Shown one piece after another: positions 1 through 6,610 of a DNA stretch of 13,688 nt (positions are counted from its first letter, which is position 1; every line of letters begins with the position of its first letter). The notes beneath the pieces were generated by a model, which saw nothing but the letters and a program-made list of their open reading frames with translations, was not told the DNA's origin and did not search any database. Made by a program: the position numbers and the translations under genes. The DNA is from an uncultured Fretibacterium sp. (GTDB taxonomy: Bacteria; Synergistota; Synergistia; Synergistales; Aminobacteriaceae), in contig NZ_CALIAA010000135.1 in the NCBI RefSeq assembly GCF_938040765.1, positions 1 through 13,688 of the forward strand, written 5' to 3'.

Positions 1-68
1 TTCGTTTCGCGGTCCGCGAGGGCGGCCATACGGTGGGCGCCGGCGTCGTCACCAAGATCCTCGAGTAG
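1..68 (+). CDS. tuf: Elongation factor Tu, C-terminal end (partial)
   Basis: Only the last 21 codons are present, cut by the left edge; the frame begins at base 3 and ends at the TAG at 66-68. The peptide contains REGGHTVGAGVVTKILE, the very conserved C-terminus of EF-Tu (domain 3), the GTPase that carries aminoacyl-tRNA to the ribosomal A site. EF-G has a different C-terminus and is excluded. A tuf gene directly before rpsJ is the standard str-S10 junction. Only 19 nt separate it from rpsJ, which leaves little room for a promoter, so tuf and the S10 genes are probably co-transcribed (inference). Confidence 0.93.
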   Translation, partial: RFAVREGGHTVGAGVVTKILE

Positions 69-87
69 GGCATAGAGGGACACGGCA

Positions 88-393
88 GTGGCTAAAAGAA
101 TCCGTATCCGGCTGAAGGCATTTGACCACAGGGTTCTCGACACGTCCGCAGCCCAGATCGCGGAGACGGCGGAGGGCACGGGGGCCAGGGTTTCCGGCCC
201 TATTCCCCTCCCCACCGAGATCAGCAAGGTGACGATCCTGAAGTCTCCTCACAAGGACAAGGACGCGCGGGAGCAGTTTGAGATGAGGACGCACAAGCGT
301 CTGATTGATATCGTCGAACCGACGCAGAAGACCATGGATGCGTTGATGCAGCTCAATCTTTCCTCTGGAGTCGATATCCAGATCAAACTTTAG
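88..393 (+). CDS. rpsJ: 30S ribosomal protein S10
   Basis: A 101-residue protein, the normal length for S10, which sits in the head of the 30S subunit and in the family also acts as NusE in antitermination complexes. The opening AKRIRIRLKAFDHRVLD, the central PLPTEISKVTILKSPHKDKD and the end SGVDIQIKL are family hallmarks. The start is GTG at 88, with the SD-like GAGGGA at 75-80 about 7 nt upstream. It is the first gene of the S10 operon here, directly after tuf. It is followed by an unusually long 183-nt spacer before rplC that contains an imperfect palindromic element. Confidence 0.98.
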   Translation: MAKRIRIRLKAFDHRVLDTSAAQIAETAEGTGARVSGPIPLPTEISKVTILKSPHKDKDAREQFEMRTHKRLIDIVEPTQKTMDALMQLNLSSGVDIQIKL

Positions 394-415
394 CCCCTTA
401 AAGGGTGTGGAGTAG

Positions 416-537
416 TCCCGATTTCAAATCGTTCGTAGACGAGGCGGCTTTTGCGAGCCGATGCGAAGGCGTACAAAGAGGTACGTCGAGCAAGGCGAGC
501 AAAAACAACGACGTATACGAATGATTGGAAATTGGGA
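416..537. repeat. 122-bp imperfect palindrome with 22-bp terminal inverted repeats
   Basis: The left arm (416-437) and the reverse complement of the right arm (516-537) agree at 19 of 22 positions. As RNA, two of the three differences become G-U pairs. Further in, 432-459 and the reverse complement of the opposing strand agree at about 20 of 28 positions. The centre is a CGTAC/GTACG hairpin (470-474 with 481-485) with a 6-nt loop, so almost the whole element can fold into one long hairpin. The size, terminal inverted repeats and lack of a gene resemble a MITE or a dispersed bacterial palindromic repeat (inference). No target-site duplication is obvious. A fixed regulatory or RNA-processing structure is the alternative. 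Confidence 0.7.
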
Positions 538-558
538 ATGAGGAAAGCGCTGGAGCTG

Positions 559-565
559 AAAGGAG
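559..565 (+). promoter_or_regulatory. Shine-Dalgarno site that sets the rplC start
   Basis: AAAGGAG lies 11 nt before the ATG at 577. It supports starting L3 at MGIGILGKKVGM rather than at the in-frame upstream TTG (451) or ATG (538). Confidence 0.8.
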
Positions 566-576
566 AATATATAACG

Positions 577-1203
577 ATGGGTATAGGGATACTGGGGAAG
601 AAGGTTGGCATGGCTCAGATTTTCGACGAGCAGGGACAGGCCGTGGCGGTCACGGTGATCGCGGCGGGCCCGTGCCCCGTCGTTGCCGTCCGGACCCCCG
701 AACAGAACGGATACTCTGCCGTTCTTCTCGGCTTTGGGGCGATCAAGCCGTATAAGCTGTCCAAACCCCTAAAAGGTCTTTTCGACAAACACAAGCTCGA
801 GCCCAGGCGGACGCTGCGCGAGTTTCGTCTCGAGACGGCGGACGGGTATGAGATTGGGCAGGAGATCAGGGTGGATCTGTTTGAGACGGGCGAGAAGGTG
901 GACGTCAGGGGCGTCAGCAAGGGCAAGGGGTTTGCCGGGGTCATGAAGCGCTATCACTTCGGCGGCCAGCAGTTCAGCCACGGTACGTCGGTCATGCATC
1001 GGCATGGCGGTTCCAGCGGCGCCATCTCCTTCCCGGGCCGAATCTTCCCGGGCAAGCGGATGCCGGGACATATGGGCAGCGAAAAGGTGACGGTCAAGAA
1101 TCTCACGATCATGGCCGTCGATCCGGAGAACAACCTCCTCCTTGTCAAGGGGGCCGTGCCGGGTGCCAAGAACAGCCTGGTCACCCTCTACAAGAAGAAG
1201 TAA
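577..1203 (+). CDS. rplC: 50S ribosomal protein L3
   Basis: A 208-residue protein of normal L3 length. L3 is an early-assembly 23S rRNA-binding protein whose loop reaches towards the peptidyl transferase centre. The start MGIGILGKKVGMAQIFDE, the internal VRGVSKGKGFAGVMKR, FPGRIFPGKRMPGHMGSE and the end LLLVKGAVPGAKNSLV are diagnostic. The frame is open upstream to 451, which would add 42 residues. I chose ATG 577 because the SD lies just before it and because the extra residues are encoded largely by the palindromic repeat and match nothing in L3. rplD follows after 27 nt. Confidence 0.97.
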   Translation: MGIGILGKKVGMAQIFDEQGQAVAVTVIAAGPCPVVAVRTPEQNGYSAVLLGFGAIKPYKLSKPLKGLFDKHKLEPRRTLREFRLETADGYEIGQEIRVDLFETGEKVDVRGVSKGKGFAGVMKRYHFGGQQFSHGTSVMHRHGGSSGAISFPGRIFPGKRMPGHMGSEKVTVKNLTIMAVDPENNLLLVKGAVPGAKNSLVTLYKKK

Positions 1204-1230
1204 GCGATAGGGAAGGAGGGTACAAGGATT

Positions 1231-1854
1231 ATGCCTGCAGTTAAAGTTGTGGATTTCAACGGCCAGGATGCCGGGGAGATGGAGCTCTCCAACGTCGTGT
1301 TCGACGCCCCGCTGCACGTCCCGGCCATGCACCAGGTCGTGGTGGCCCACCTGGCCAACTGCCGCCAGGGCACGCACTCCACGAAGACCCGCGGAGAGGT
1401 CAGCGGCGGCGGAAGAAAGCCCTGGAAGCAGAAGCATACGGGGCGCGCCCGCCAGGGAAGCACGCGTTCCCCCATCTGGGTCCACGGTGGCGTGGCCCAC
1501 GGCCCGAAGCCGAGGGACTATCACCAGAAGGTCAACAAAAAGGTGCGCCGGCTGGCCATGCTCAGCGCCCTTTCGGTCAAGGTCCGTGATTCTTTGATGA
1601 CCGTGGTGAGGGGGATGGAGATGGACAAGCCCTCCACGAAGGCCATGAAGGGCTTCATGGATGCCATCGGGGCGCAGAAGGTCCTTGTGGTCTACCATGA
1701 GGGCGGGGACAACGTCATGCGCTCGGTTCGCAACATCCCGGGGGCCAAGTTCCTCAACATCGCCAGCATCAACGTCTACGATCTTCTGAACTCCAGGACG
1801 CTGGTCGTGACCCCCGAGGTCGTCGCCCGGCTCGAGGAGGTGTATGCGAGATGA
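1231..1854 (+). CDS. rplD: 50S ribosomal protein L4
   Basis: A 207-residue L4, which lines the polypeptide exit tunnel with L22. In Escherichia coli the protein also represses the S10 operon by binding its leader. The extended loop is clear: HSTKTRGEVSGGGRKPWKQK followed by HTGRARQGSTRSPIWVHGG. The C-terminal part has ALSVKVRDS and the typical NVYDLLNSRTLVVT. The ATG at 1231 follows GGAGG at 1215-1219. The gene overlaps rplW by 4 nt (ATGA, 1851-1854), indicating translational coupling. I see no recognisable L4-binding leader in the window. Confidence 0.97.
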   Translation: MPAVKVVDFNGQDAGEMELSNVVFDAPLHVPAMHQVVVAHLANCRQGTHSTKTRGEVSGGGRKPWKQKHTGRARQGSTRSPIWVHGGVAHGPKPRDYHQKVNKKVRRLAMLSALSVKVRDSLMTVVRGMEMDKPSTKAMKGFMDAIGAQKVLVVYHEGGDNVMRSVRNIPGAKFLNIASINVYDLLNSRTLVVTPEVVARLEEVYAR

Positions 1855-2147
1855 ATCTGGTCGCTCACGATATTGTTATCCGGCCGATCGTCACCGAGAA
1901 GAGCAGCTCCCTGATGGGGCACAACAAGTACACCTTCGAGGTCCACAAGGACGCCAACAAGATCCAGATCCGCCAGGCGGTCGAGCAGATCTTCAAGGTG
2001 AAGGTGCTGAGCGTCAACACGATCAACGTCAAGGGCAAGCCCAAGCGTATGGGCGCCTTTATGGGGAAGACCCGGTCCTGGAAGAAAGCGATTGTGGCAC
2101 TGCCGGAGGGGCAACGCATCGAGTTCTTCGAGGGTGCCTCGGTTTGA
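1851..2147 (+). CDS. rplW: 50S ribosomal protein L23
   Basis: A 98-residue L23, which sits at the tunnel exit and docks trigger factor and the signal recognition particle. Family signatures are IVIRPIVTEKSSSLM near the N-terminus, YTFEVHKDANKIQIRQAVE in the middle and VNTINVKGKPKRMG followed by KTRSWKKAIVALPEGQ in the rRNA-binding loop. Its ATG overlaps the rplD stop by 4 nt. The SD lies inside the rplD 3' end (GAGGAGG at 1835-1841). Confidence 0.97.
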   Translation: MNLVAHDIVIRPIVTEKSSSLMGHNKYTFEVHKDANKIQIRQAVEQIFKVKVLSVNTINVKGKPKRMGAFMGKTRSWKKAIVALPEGQRIEFFEGASV

Positions 2148-2163
2148 TGCGGGGCAGCCCAGA

Positions 2164-2169
2164 AAGAGG
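2164..2169 (+). promoter_or_regulatory. Shine-Dalgarno site for rplB
   Basis: AAGAGG upstream of two adjacent ATG codons. Its distance (9 nt from the end of the motif) favours the second ATG, at 2179. Confidence 0.5.
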
Positions 2170-2178
2170 TAGATGAAG

Positions 2179-3006
2179 ATGTCGATCAAACAGTTCAAAC
2201 CCTATACCCCGGGCCGCCGGCAGATGTCCATCCAGGGACGCGAGGACATTACGGCCGACAAGCCCGAGCGCTCCCTCACCACCGAGCTGCGCAAGAGCGG
2301 CGGACGCAACAACACCGGCCGCATCACGATGCGTCATATCGGCGGGGGGCACAGGCGGACCTACCGCATCATCGACTTCCGCCGCGACAAGATCGGGGTC
2401 CCCGGCAAGGTGGCCACAGTCGAGTACGACCCCAACCGGAACGCCCGCATCGCGCTGATCCACTATGCCGACGGCGAGAAGCGGTACATTCTGCTTCCCA
2501 AGGGGCTGAAGGTCGGGGATACGATCCATTCCGGTCCCGAGGCCGACATCACCCCGGGCAACGCCCTGAAGCTGAAGGACATCCCGGTGGGAACGGTCGT
2601 CCATAACCTCGAGCTCGAGCCGGGGCGAGGCGCCAAGCTGGTGCGTGCGGCGGGTACGTCGGCCCAGCTGATGGCGAAGGAGGGCAAGTACGCCTTCATC
2701 CGTATGCCCAGCGGCGAGCTCCGTCTGATCCTCCTCGAGTGCATGGCCACGGTGGGACAGGTGGGGAACGAGGATTACGAGAACATCTCCCTGGGCAAGG
2801 CGGGGAAGACCCGTTGGAGCGGCCGCCGGTCCCGCGTGCGCGGCATGGTGATGAACCCGGTGGACCACCCGATGGGCGGCGGCGAGGGAAAGAGCAAGAG
2901 CAACAAGCATCCTGTTTCTCCGTGGGGCACGCCGGCTAAGGGATATCGTACGCGCAAGCGCAAGCCTTCCGACAGGCTGATCGTTCGCCGCCGTTACGAT
3001 AAGTAG
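2179..3006 (+). CDS. rplB: 50S ribosomal protein L2
   Basis: A 275-residue L2, needed for subunit joining and peptidyl transferase activity. Seen: SIKQFKPYTPGRRQ at the start, ITMRHIGGGHRRTYRIIDFR, then MNPVDHPMGGGEGKS, whose His at about residue 230 corresponds to the E. coli His229 long implicated in peptidyl transfer. The C-terminus is WGTPAKGYRTRKRKPSDRLI. Two in-frame ATGs lie 6 nt apart (2173 and 2179). I prefer 2179 because it aligns with the usual M-x-I-K start and leaves 9 nt after GAGG (2166-2169), against only 3 nt for 2173. The 2173 start would add just Met-Lys. Confidence 0.96.
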   Translation: MSIKQFKPYTPGRRQMSIQGREDITADKPERSLTTELRKSGGRNNTGRITMRHIGGGHRRTYRIIDFRRDKIGVPGKVATVEYDPNRNARIALIHYADGEKRYILLPKGLKVGDTIHSGPEADITPGNALKLKDIPVGTVVHNLELEPGRGAKLVRAAGTSAQLMAKEGKYAFIRMPSGELRLILLECMATVGQVGNEDYENISLGKAGKTRWSGRRSRVRGMVMNPVDHPMGGGEGKSKSNKHPVSPWGTPAKGYRTRKRKPSDRLIVRRRYDK

Positions 3007-3027
3007 ACGTGAGGAGGGACTTTTAGG

Positions 3028-3309
3028 ATGGCTCGTTCCGCCAAAAAGGGGCCTTTCATCGAGCAGAGGCTCCTGGCCAAGATAGAAGAGATGAACATAT
3101 CGGGAAACAAGAAGGTCCTGAAGACCTGGTCCCGTCGTTCCACCGTCGTTCCGCAGATGATCGGTCATACGATCGCCGTCCACAACGGACGGATGCACCT
3201 GCCGGTCTACGTCAGCGAGAACATGGTCGGGCACAAGCTGGGGGAGTTCGCCCCGACGCGCAAGTTCGGGCATCATGCGGGGCAGGAACGCTCCACGAAG
3301 GGAAGGTAG
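3028..3309 (+). CDS. rpsS: 30S ribosomal protein S19
   Basis: A 93-residue S19, which forms a complex with S13 in the 30S head and contacts the A-site finger. The sequence starts MARSAKKGPFIEQRLLAKIE, has KTWSRRSTVVPQMIGHTIAVHNGR and ends near GEFAPTRKFGHHAG, all diagnostic for the family. The ATG at 3028 follows GAGGAGGGA (3010-3018). The stop region provides the SD of rplV, which begins 10 nt later. Confidence 0.97.
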   Translation: MARSAKKGPFIEQRLLAKIEEMNISGNKKVLKTWSRRSTVVPQMIGHTIAVHNGRMHLPVYVSENMVGHKLGEFAPTRKFGHHAGQERSTKGR

Positions 3310-3319
3310 GGGAGCCGCT

Positions 3320-3661
3320 ATGGAGAAATCGACAGCCAAGGCCATGGCGCGCCAGGTCAGGATCTCCCCGATGAAGGTGCGGCAGGTCCTGGCCCTCATT
3401 CGGGGCAAGGATGCGGGCGAGGCCCTGACGATTCTGCGCTTCTCCCCTCAGAAGGCCGCGCGGATCGTCTACAAGGTCCTGCAGAGCGCCGTGGCGAACG
3501 CCGAGCACAATTACGGGATGGATACGGACAAGCTGCACGTTGTCACGGCCTTTGCGGATCAGGGGCCCTCGATGAAGCGCTTTCGTCCCGCCTCCATGGG
3601 CAGAGCCCATCCTTATGTGCACCGCACATCCCATGTGACCGTTACGGTTTCGGAACGTTAG
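3320..3661 (+). CDS. rplV: 50S ribosomal protein L22
   Basis: A 113-residue L22, which binds 23S rRNA and sends a beta hairpin into the exit tunnel. Features: AKAMARQVRISPMKVRQVL at the N-terminus, RGKDAGEALTILRFSPQKAA, SAVANAEHNYGMD, and the hairpin tip region GPSMKRFRPASMGRAHPY, where macrolide-resistance changes arise in other species. The frame is open back to 3275 inside rpsS. ATG 3320 is chosen for the AGGGGAG SD at 3308-3314 and the family length. The TAG stop is part of the SD used by rpsC. Confidence 0.97.
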   Translation: MEKSTAKAMARQVRISPMKVRQVLALIRGKDAGEALTILRFSPQKAARIVYKVLQSAVANAEHNYGMDTDKLHVVTAFADQGPSMKRFRPASMGRAHPYVHRTSHVTVTVSER

Positions 3662-3673
3662 GAGGGTTTTTTC

Positions 3674-4348
3674 GTGGGACAGAAGGTTCATCCCGTAGGA
3701 TACAGGCTTGGGGTTGCTACGGAGTGGGAGTCCAAGTGGTACGCCGGCCGCAAGGAGTATGCGAAGAAGCTGCACGAGGACCTCAGGCTCCGTGAGTGGG
3801 TATTGAAGAAGTGGGAGGGGGCCTCCATCTCCCGCGTGGATATCGAGCGCGTGGGGCACGTGATCCGCTTCACGATTTGGACCGCCCGGCCCGGAGTGGT
3901 GATCGGCCGCGGCGGGGCGGAGATCCAGACGATCAAGGACGAGCTTCAGGCTCTGACCGGCGGCAAGGTGATGGTCAACGTCCAGGAGATCAAGAATCCC
4001 GACGTCGTTGCCCAGCTGGTCGCCGAGAGCATTGCCTCCGCGCTCGAGCGCCGCGTTTCCTTCCGCCGGGCCATGAAGCAGGCGATCTTCCGCGCGACGA
4101 AGGCGGGGGCGCTGGGGATCAAGGCTCAGGTGGCCGGACGCCTTGGAGGCGCGGAGATCGCCCGTACCGAATGGTACAACGAGGGGCGGCTTCCCCTCTC
4201 GACGATTCGGGCCGATATCGATTACGGCTTTGCCGAGGCCAACACGATGTATGGAGTGATCGGCTGTAAGATCTGGATTTACCGCGACCGTGAGAACGAG
4301 CGCCCCGTGGCGCCTCGCAGCGGCCGCCGTGAAAGGGCAAGGGGGTAG
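3674..4348 (+). CDS. rpsC: 30S ribosomal protein S3
   Basis: A 224-residue S3, which forms part of the mRNA entry channel with S4 and S5. It starts GQKVHPVGYRLGV and has a KH domain with RPGVVIGRGGAEI (GRGG at residues 78-81). The C-terminal domain includes KAQVAGRLGGAEIARTEWY and GRLPLSTIRADIDYG. The start codon is GTG at 3674, preceded by AGGAGGG at 3660-3666 that overlaps the rplV stop. A run of six T separates SD and start. The basic tail RSGRRERARG is normal for the family. Confidence 0.97.
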   Translation: MGQKVHPVGYRLGVATEWESKWYAGRKEYAKKLHEDLRLREWVLKKWEGASISRVDIERVGHVIRFTIWTARPGVVIGRGGAEIQTIKDELQALTGGKVMVNVQEIKNPDVVAQLVAESIASALERRVSFRRAMKQAIFRATKAGALGIKAQVAGRLGGAEIARTEWYNEGRLPLSTIRADIDYGFAEANTMYGVIGCKIWIYRDRENERPVAPRSGRRERARG

Positions 4349-4354
4349 TTCGTC

Positions 4355-4780
4355 ATGCTTATGCCCAGCAGGGTAAAATACCGAAAATCCCACAGATCCC
4401 CCCTTCGGGGCGTCTCCAAGGGCGCCACGACGGTCGCATTCGGGGACTGGGGAATTCAGGCCCTTGAGAACGCCTGGATCACGGCGCGCCAGATCGAGGC
4501 TACCCGCGTGGCGATATCCAGAAAGATGAAGAAGGGCGGAAAGATCTGGATCCGCGTCTTCCCGGACCGCCCTTACACGAAGAAGCCCCTGGAGACCCGC
4601 ATGGGGAAGGGAAAGGGCGCGCCCGAGTTCTGGGTTGCCGCCGTCAAGCGGGGCCGCGTCCTGTTCGAGTTTGCGGGGATCCCTCAGGATCTCGCCGAGA
4701 TGGCCTTCCGGACGGCCTCCCACAAACTGCCGATCAAGGTGCGCATGGTGTCAAGAGAAGGTATGGGTGGTGAAGACTGA
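4355..4780 (+). CDS. rplP: 50S ribosomal protein L16
   Basis: A 141-residue L16, located at the A-site side of the 50S subunit near the elbow of the tRNA. The start MLMPSRVKYRKSHR is the classical L16 start. It continues with FGDWGIQALENAWITARQIE, RPYTKKPLETRMGKGKGAPE and ASHKLPIKVRMVSRE. The ATG at 4355 follows GGGGG at 4341-4345. Its TGA stop shares one base with the ATG of rpmC (TGATG), indicating coupled translation. Confidence 0.97.
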   Translation: MLMPSRVKYRKSHRSPLRGVSKGATTVAFGDWGIQALENAWITARQIEATRVAISRKMKKGGKIWIRVFPDRPYTKKPLETRMGKGKGAPEFWVAAVKRGRVLFEFAGIPQDLAEMAFRTASHKLPIKVRMVSREGMGGED

Positions 4781-4995
4781 TGGATGCGACGAAACTTCGG
4801 GAACTGAATCTGGAGGAGCTCCAGGAGCAGTACCGCCGCTATAAAGAAGAACTGTTCAATCTTCGTTTTCAGAACGCAGTCGGACAACTCAAGAACACGA
4901 GCCGCATCCGGGATGTCCGAAAGATCATAGCCAGAGTGCTGACCGTCGCAGGCGAGAAGAGCCGTGCGGCGGAGGCCTCTGCGGCCAGGAGGTAG
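4780..4995 (+). CDS. rpmC: 50S ribosomal protein L29
   Basis: A 71-residue helical L29, which sits next to L23 at the tunnel exit. The pattern LRELNLEELQEQYRRYKEEL, then LFNLRFQNAVGQLKNTSRI, then IRDVRKIIARVLTV is the standard family profile. The start overlaps the rplP stop by one base. The C-terminus is slightly extended (AAEASAARR). Its last two codons AGG AGG encode Arg-Arg and also form the SD of rpsQ, so the tail is partly shaped by that signal. Confidence 0.96.
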   Translation: MDATKLRELNLEELQEQYRRYKEELFNLRFQNAVGQLKNTSRIRDVRKIIARVLTVAGEKSRAAEASAARR

Positions 4996-5003
4996 GTCGT
5001 CTC

Positions 5004-5033
5004 ATGGAGGCGCATATGGAGGCACATATGGAG
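5004..5033 (+). repeat. Tandem 12-nt SD-ATG units at the 5' end of rpsQ
   Basis: The unit ATGGAGGCNCAT occurs twice (5004-5015, 5016-5027) and a third partial copy ATGGAG follows at 5028-5033. Each complete unit contains GGAGG 5 nt before the next ATG, so each could initiate translation in the same frame. It reads as the peptide MEAH-MEAH-ME. Confidence 0.85.
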
Positions 5034-5318
5034 ACGGGGCTCTCTCACCGTAAGGTCCGGGTGGGGATCGTGGTCAGCAACAAGATGGACAAGACGGTGG
5101 TCGTCAAGGTCTCCCGTCTTGCGGAGCACCCCCTTTATGGGAAGCGCATCCAGAGGGCCAAGAAGTACGTGGCTCACGACGAGGAGAACACCTGCCGCAT
5201 CGGAGACCAGGTGCGAATCCGCGAGACGCGTCCTCTGAGCAGGACCAAGAGGTGGGAGCTCATTGAAGTGCTGCGGCGCGCCCCTGTCTTTGGTTCTGAT
5301 ACGCCCGGGGAGGAGTAA
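5004..5318 (+). CDS. rpsQ: 30S ribosomal protein S17
   Basis: A 104-residue S17, longer than the usual 80-90. S17 is an OB-fold primary binder of 16S rRNA in the 30S body. The core HRKVRVGIVVSNKMDKTVVV, HPLYGKRIQRAKKYVAHDEE and IRETRPLSRTKRWELIEVL is canonical. The N-terminus is unusual: MEAHMEAHMETGLS, encoded by tandem 12-nt units with three in-frame ATGs at 5004, 5016 and 5028. The C-terminus carries an extra acidic tail (GSDTPGEE). The first ATG has AGGAGG (4987-4992) 11 nt upstream. Starts at 5016 or 5028 are also possible, so the exact N-terminus is uncertain. Confidence 0.95.
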   Translation: MEAHMEAHMETGLSHRKVRVGIVVSNKMDKTVVVKVSRLAEHPLYGKRIQRAKKYVAHDEENTCRIGDQVRIRETRPLSRTKRWELIEVLRRAPVFGSDTPGEE

Positions 5319-5321
5319 GTT

Positions 5322-5690
5322 ATGATTCAGTTGACGACAGTATTGAACGTTGCTGACAACTCCGGAGCCCGGAAGCTTTTCTGCATCCAGGTCATGGGCG
5401 GGAGCCGGCGTAAGTGGGGCTCGATCGGCGACGTCATCGTCGCCTCGGTTCGCGAGGCCATCCCCAACAGCAACATCGCCAAGGGGTCCGTGGTCAAGGC
5501 CGTGATCGTCCGCACCCGGAAGGAAGTTCGCCGCCGCGACGGTTCTTACGTCCGCTTCGACGACAACGCCGCCGTGATCATCGACAACAACGGGGAGCCG
5601 AAGGGGACGCGCATCTTTGGTCCCGTGGGCCGGGAGCTGCGCGCGAAGAAGTACATGCGCATCCTCTCCCTCGCGCCCGAAGTGGTTTAG
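5322..5690 (+). CDS. rplN: 50S ribosomal protein L14
   Basis: A 122-residue L14, the usual length. L14 is at the subunit interface, forms bridges with 16S rRNA and is the site where the silencing factor RsfS binds in the family. Diagnostic stretches are IQLTTVLNVADNSGARKLFC, VKAVIVRTRKEVRRRDGSYV and RFDDNAAVIIDNNGEPKGTR, ending GRELRAKKYMRILSLAPEVV. The ATG is 4 nt after the rpsQ stop, with GGGGAGGAG at 5307-5315 as SD. It opens the spc part of the superoperon without any visible promoter gap. Confidence 0.97.
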   Translation: MIQLTTVLNVADNSGARKLFCIQVMGGSRRKWGSIGDVIVASVREAIPNSNIAKGSVVKAVIVRTRKEVRRRDGSYVRFDDNAAVIIDNNGEPKGTRIFGPVGRELRAKKYMRILSLAPEVV

Positions 5691-5703
5691 GAGGCGTGGA
5701 ATT

Positions 5704-6027
5704 ATGTCGGTAAGACTCAGGAAAAACGACCGGGTCCATGTGATCTCCGGCAAGGACAAGGGCAAGGAAGGCAAGATCATGCGCCGCTTCCCGGCGCGCG
5801 ACATGGTCGTCGTCGAGGGCGTGAACATGGTCTCGCGCCACATGAGGCCCAGCCAGAAGAGCCCTCAGGCGGGGATCGTCAAACAGGAGGCCCCCATCTA
5901 CGCCGCCAAGGTAATGCTGGTCTGCCCGCAGTGCGGGAAGGCAACGCGCGTCGGCTCCTCCTTCCTGGAGAGCGGCAAGAAGGTCCGCGTCTGCAAGAAG
6001 TGCGGCGAGATCATCGACAGGGCCTGA
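5704..6027 (+). CDS. rplX: 50S ribosomal protein L24, zinc-ribbon type
   Basis: A 107-residue L24, an assembly initiator that binds the 5' end of 23S rRNA. The KOW motif occupies about residues 8-33 (DRVHVISGKDKGKEGKIMR), followed by VVVEGVNMVSRHMRPSQ. The C-terminal part has two cysteine pairs, CPQC (74, 77) and CKKC (97, 100), a zinc ribbon found in many but not all bacterial L24 proteins. The ATG at 5704 has GGAGG (5690-5694) overlapping the rplN stop. I reject longer in-frame starts inside rplN. Confidence 0.96.
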   Translation: MSVRLRKNDRVHVISGKDKGKEGKIMRRFPARDMVVVEGVNMVSRHMRPSQKSPQAGIVKQEAPIYAAKVMLVCPQCGKATRVGSSFLESGKKVRVCKKCGEIIDRA

Positions 6028-6044
6028 TTGGGGAGGACACGAAA

Positions 6045-6590
6045 ATGACGCCGCGTATGTTGGAGAAGTACAAGACGGAGGTCGCTTCCGCCCTGCAGAA
6101 GGAGTTCGGGTACGGGAACGTGATGCAGCTCCCCAAGATCAAAAAGATCGTGGTGAACATCGGGGTGGGCGACGCCAAACTGGATATCAAGTTTATGGAT
6201 GCGGCGATCGCCGAGCTTCGCGCGATTACGGGGCAGCAGCCCCTTCTCAAGCGTGCGAAGAAGTCCATCGCCGGGTTCAAGGTGCGCGAGGGGATGCCTG
6301 TGGCCTGTTCGGTCACCCTCCGGGGGGAACGCATGTGGGAGTTCCTGGACCGCCTGATCTCTCTGGCCCTGCCCAGCATCAAGGACTTTCAGGGCGTTTC
6401 GAAGCGCGGGTTCGACGGCCGTGGGAACTACAACCTGGGGCTGCGTGAGCAGCTCATCTTCCCGGAAATCAGCTACGACAAGGTTATCCGTTCCCGGGGC
6501 ATGAACGTCTCCATCGTGACCAGCGCTTCGAGCGACGAGGAGGCCTATGCGCTCCTCAAGGGCATGGGAATGCCCTTCAACAATCGTTAG
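6045..6590 (+). CDS. rplE: 50S ribosomal protein L5
   Basis: A 181-residue L5, which binds 5S rRNA in the central protuberance and contacts S13 across the subunit interface. The sequence MTPRMLEKYKTEVASALQKE is followed by NVMQLPKIKKIVVNIGVGDA, ITGQQPLLKRAKKSIAGFKV and FDGRGNYNLGLREQLIFPEI, all strong L5 signatures. The frame runs open far upstream within rplX. ATG 6045 is chosen because GGGGAGG at 6030-6036 precedes it and it fits the family length. An ATG at 6054 is a weaker alternative. Confidence 0.96.
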   Translation: MTPRMLEKYKTEVASALQKEFGYGNVMQLPKIKKIVVNIGVGDAKLDIKFMDAAIAELRAITGQQPLLKRAKKSIAGFKVREGMPVACSVTLRGERMWEFLDRLISLALPSIKDFQGVSKRGFDGRGNYNLGLREQLIFPEISYDKVIRSRGMNVSIVTSASSDEEAYALLKGMGMPFNNR

Positions 6591-6610
6591 ACAGGGGGCA
6601 AGGCAGAGAA

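Larger units (their letters stand above)
394..576 (+). other. Gene-free rpsJ-rplC spacer holding a palindromic element
   Basis: At 183 nt this is the longest spacer in the window. It starts with a small self-complementary stretch CCCTTAAAGGG (395-405), then the 122-bp palindromic repeat (416-537), then about 39 nt leading to the rplC SD. I see no convincing promoter and no stem followed by a T-run that would act as an intrinsic terminator. Without the palindrome the spacer would be about 61 nt. The rplC frame stays open through part of it, but the coding-like stretch is the repeat itself. Confidence 0.75.

Noticed and set aside
395..405. CCCTTAAAGGG palindrome just after the rpsJ stop, as a possible terminator.
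   Set aside because: The hairpin would have at most three to four pairs with a tiny loop and no T-run follows.
3212..4723. A reading frame of about 500 codons on the minus strand across rpsS to rplP, with similar long ones at 2059-3408 and 9432-10703.
   Set aside because: They lie exactly opposite conserved plus-strand ribosomal genes and secY, have low-complexity Arg/His/Asp/Leu-rich translations typical of GC-rich antisense shadows, and show no recognisable domain.
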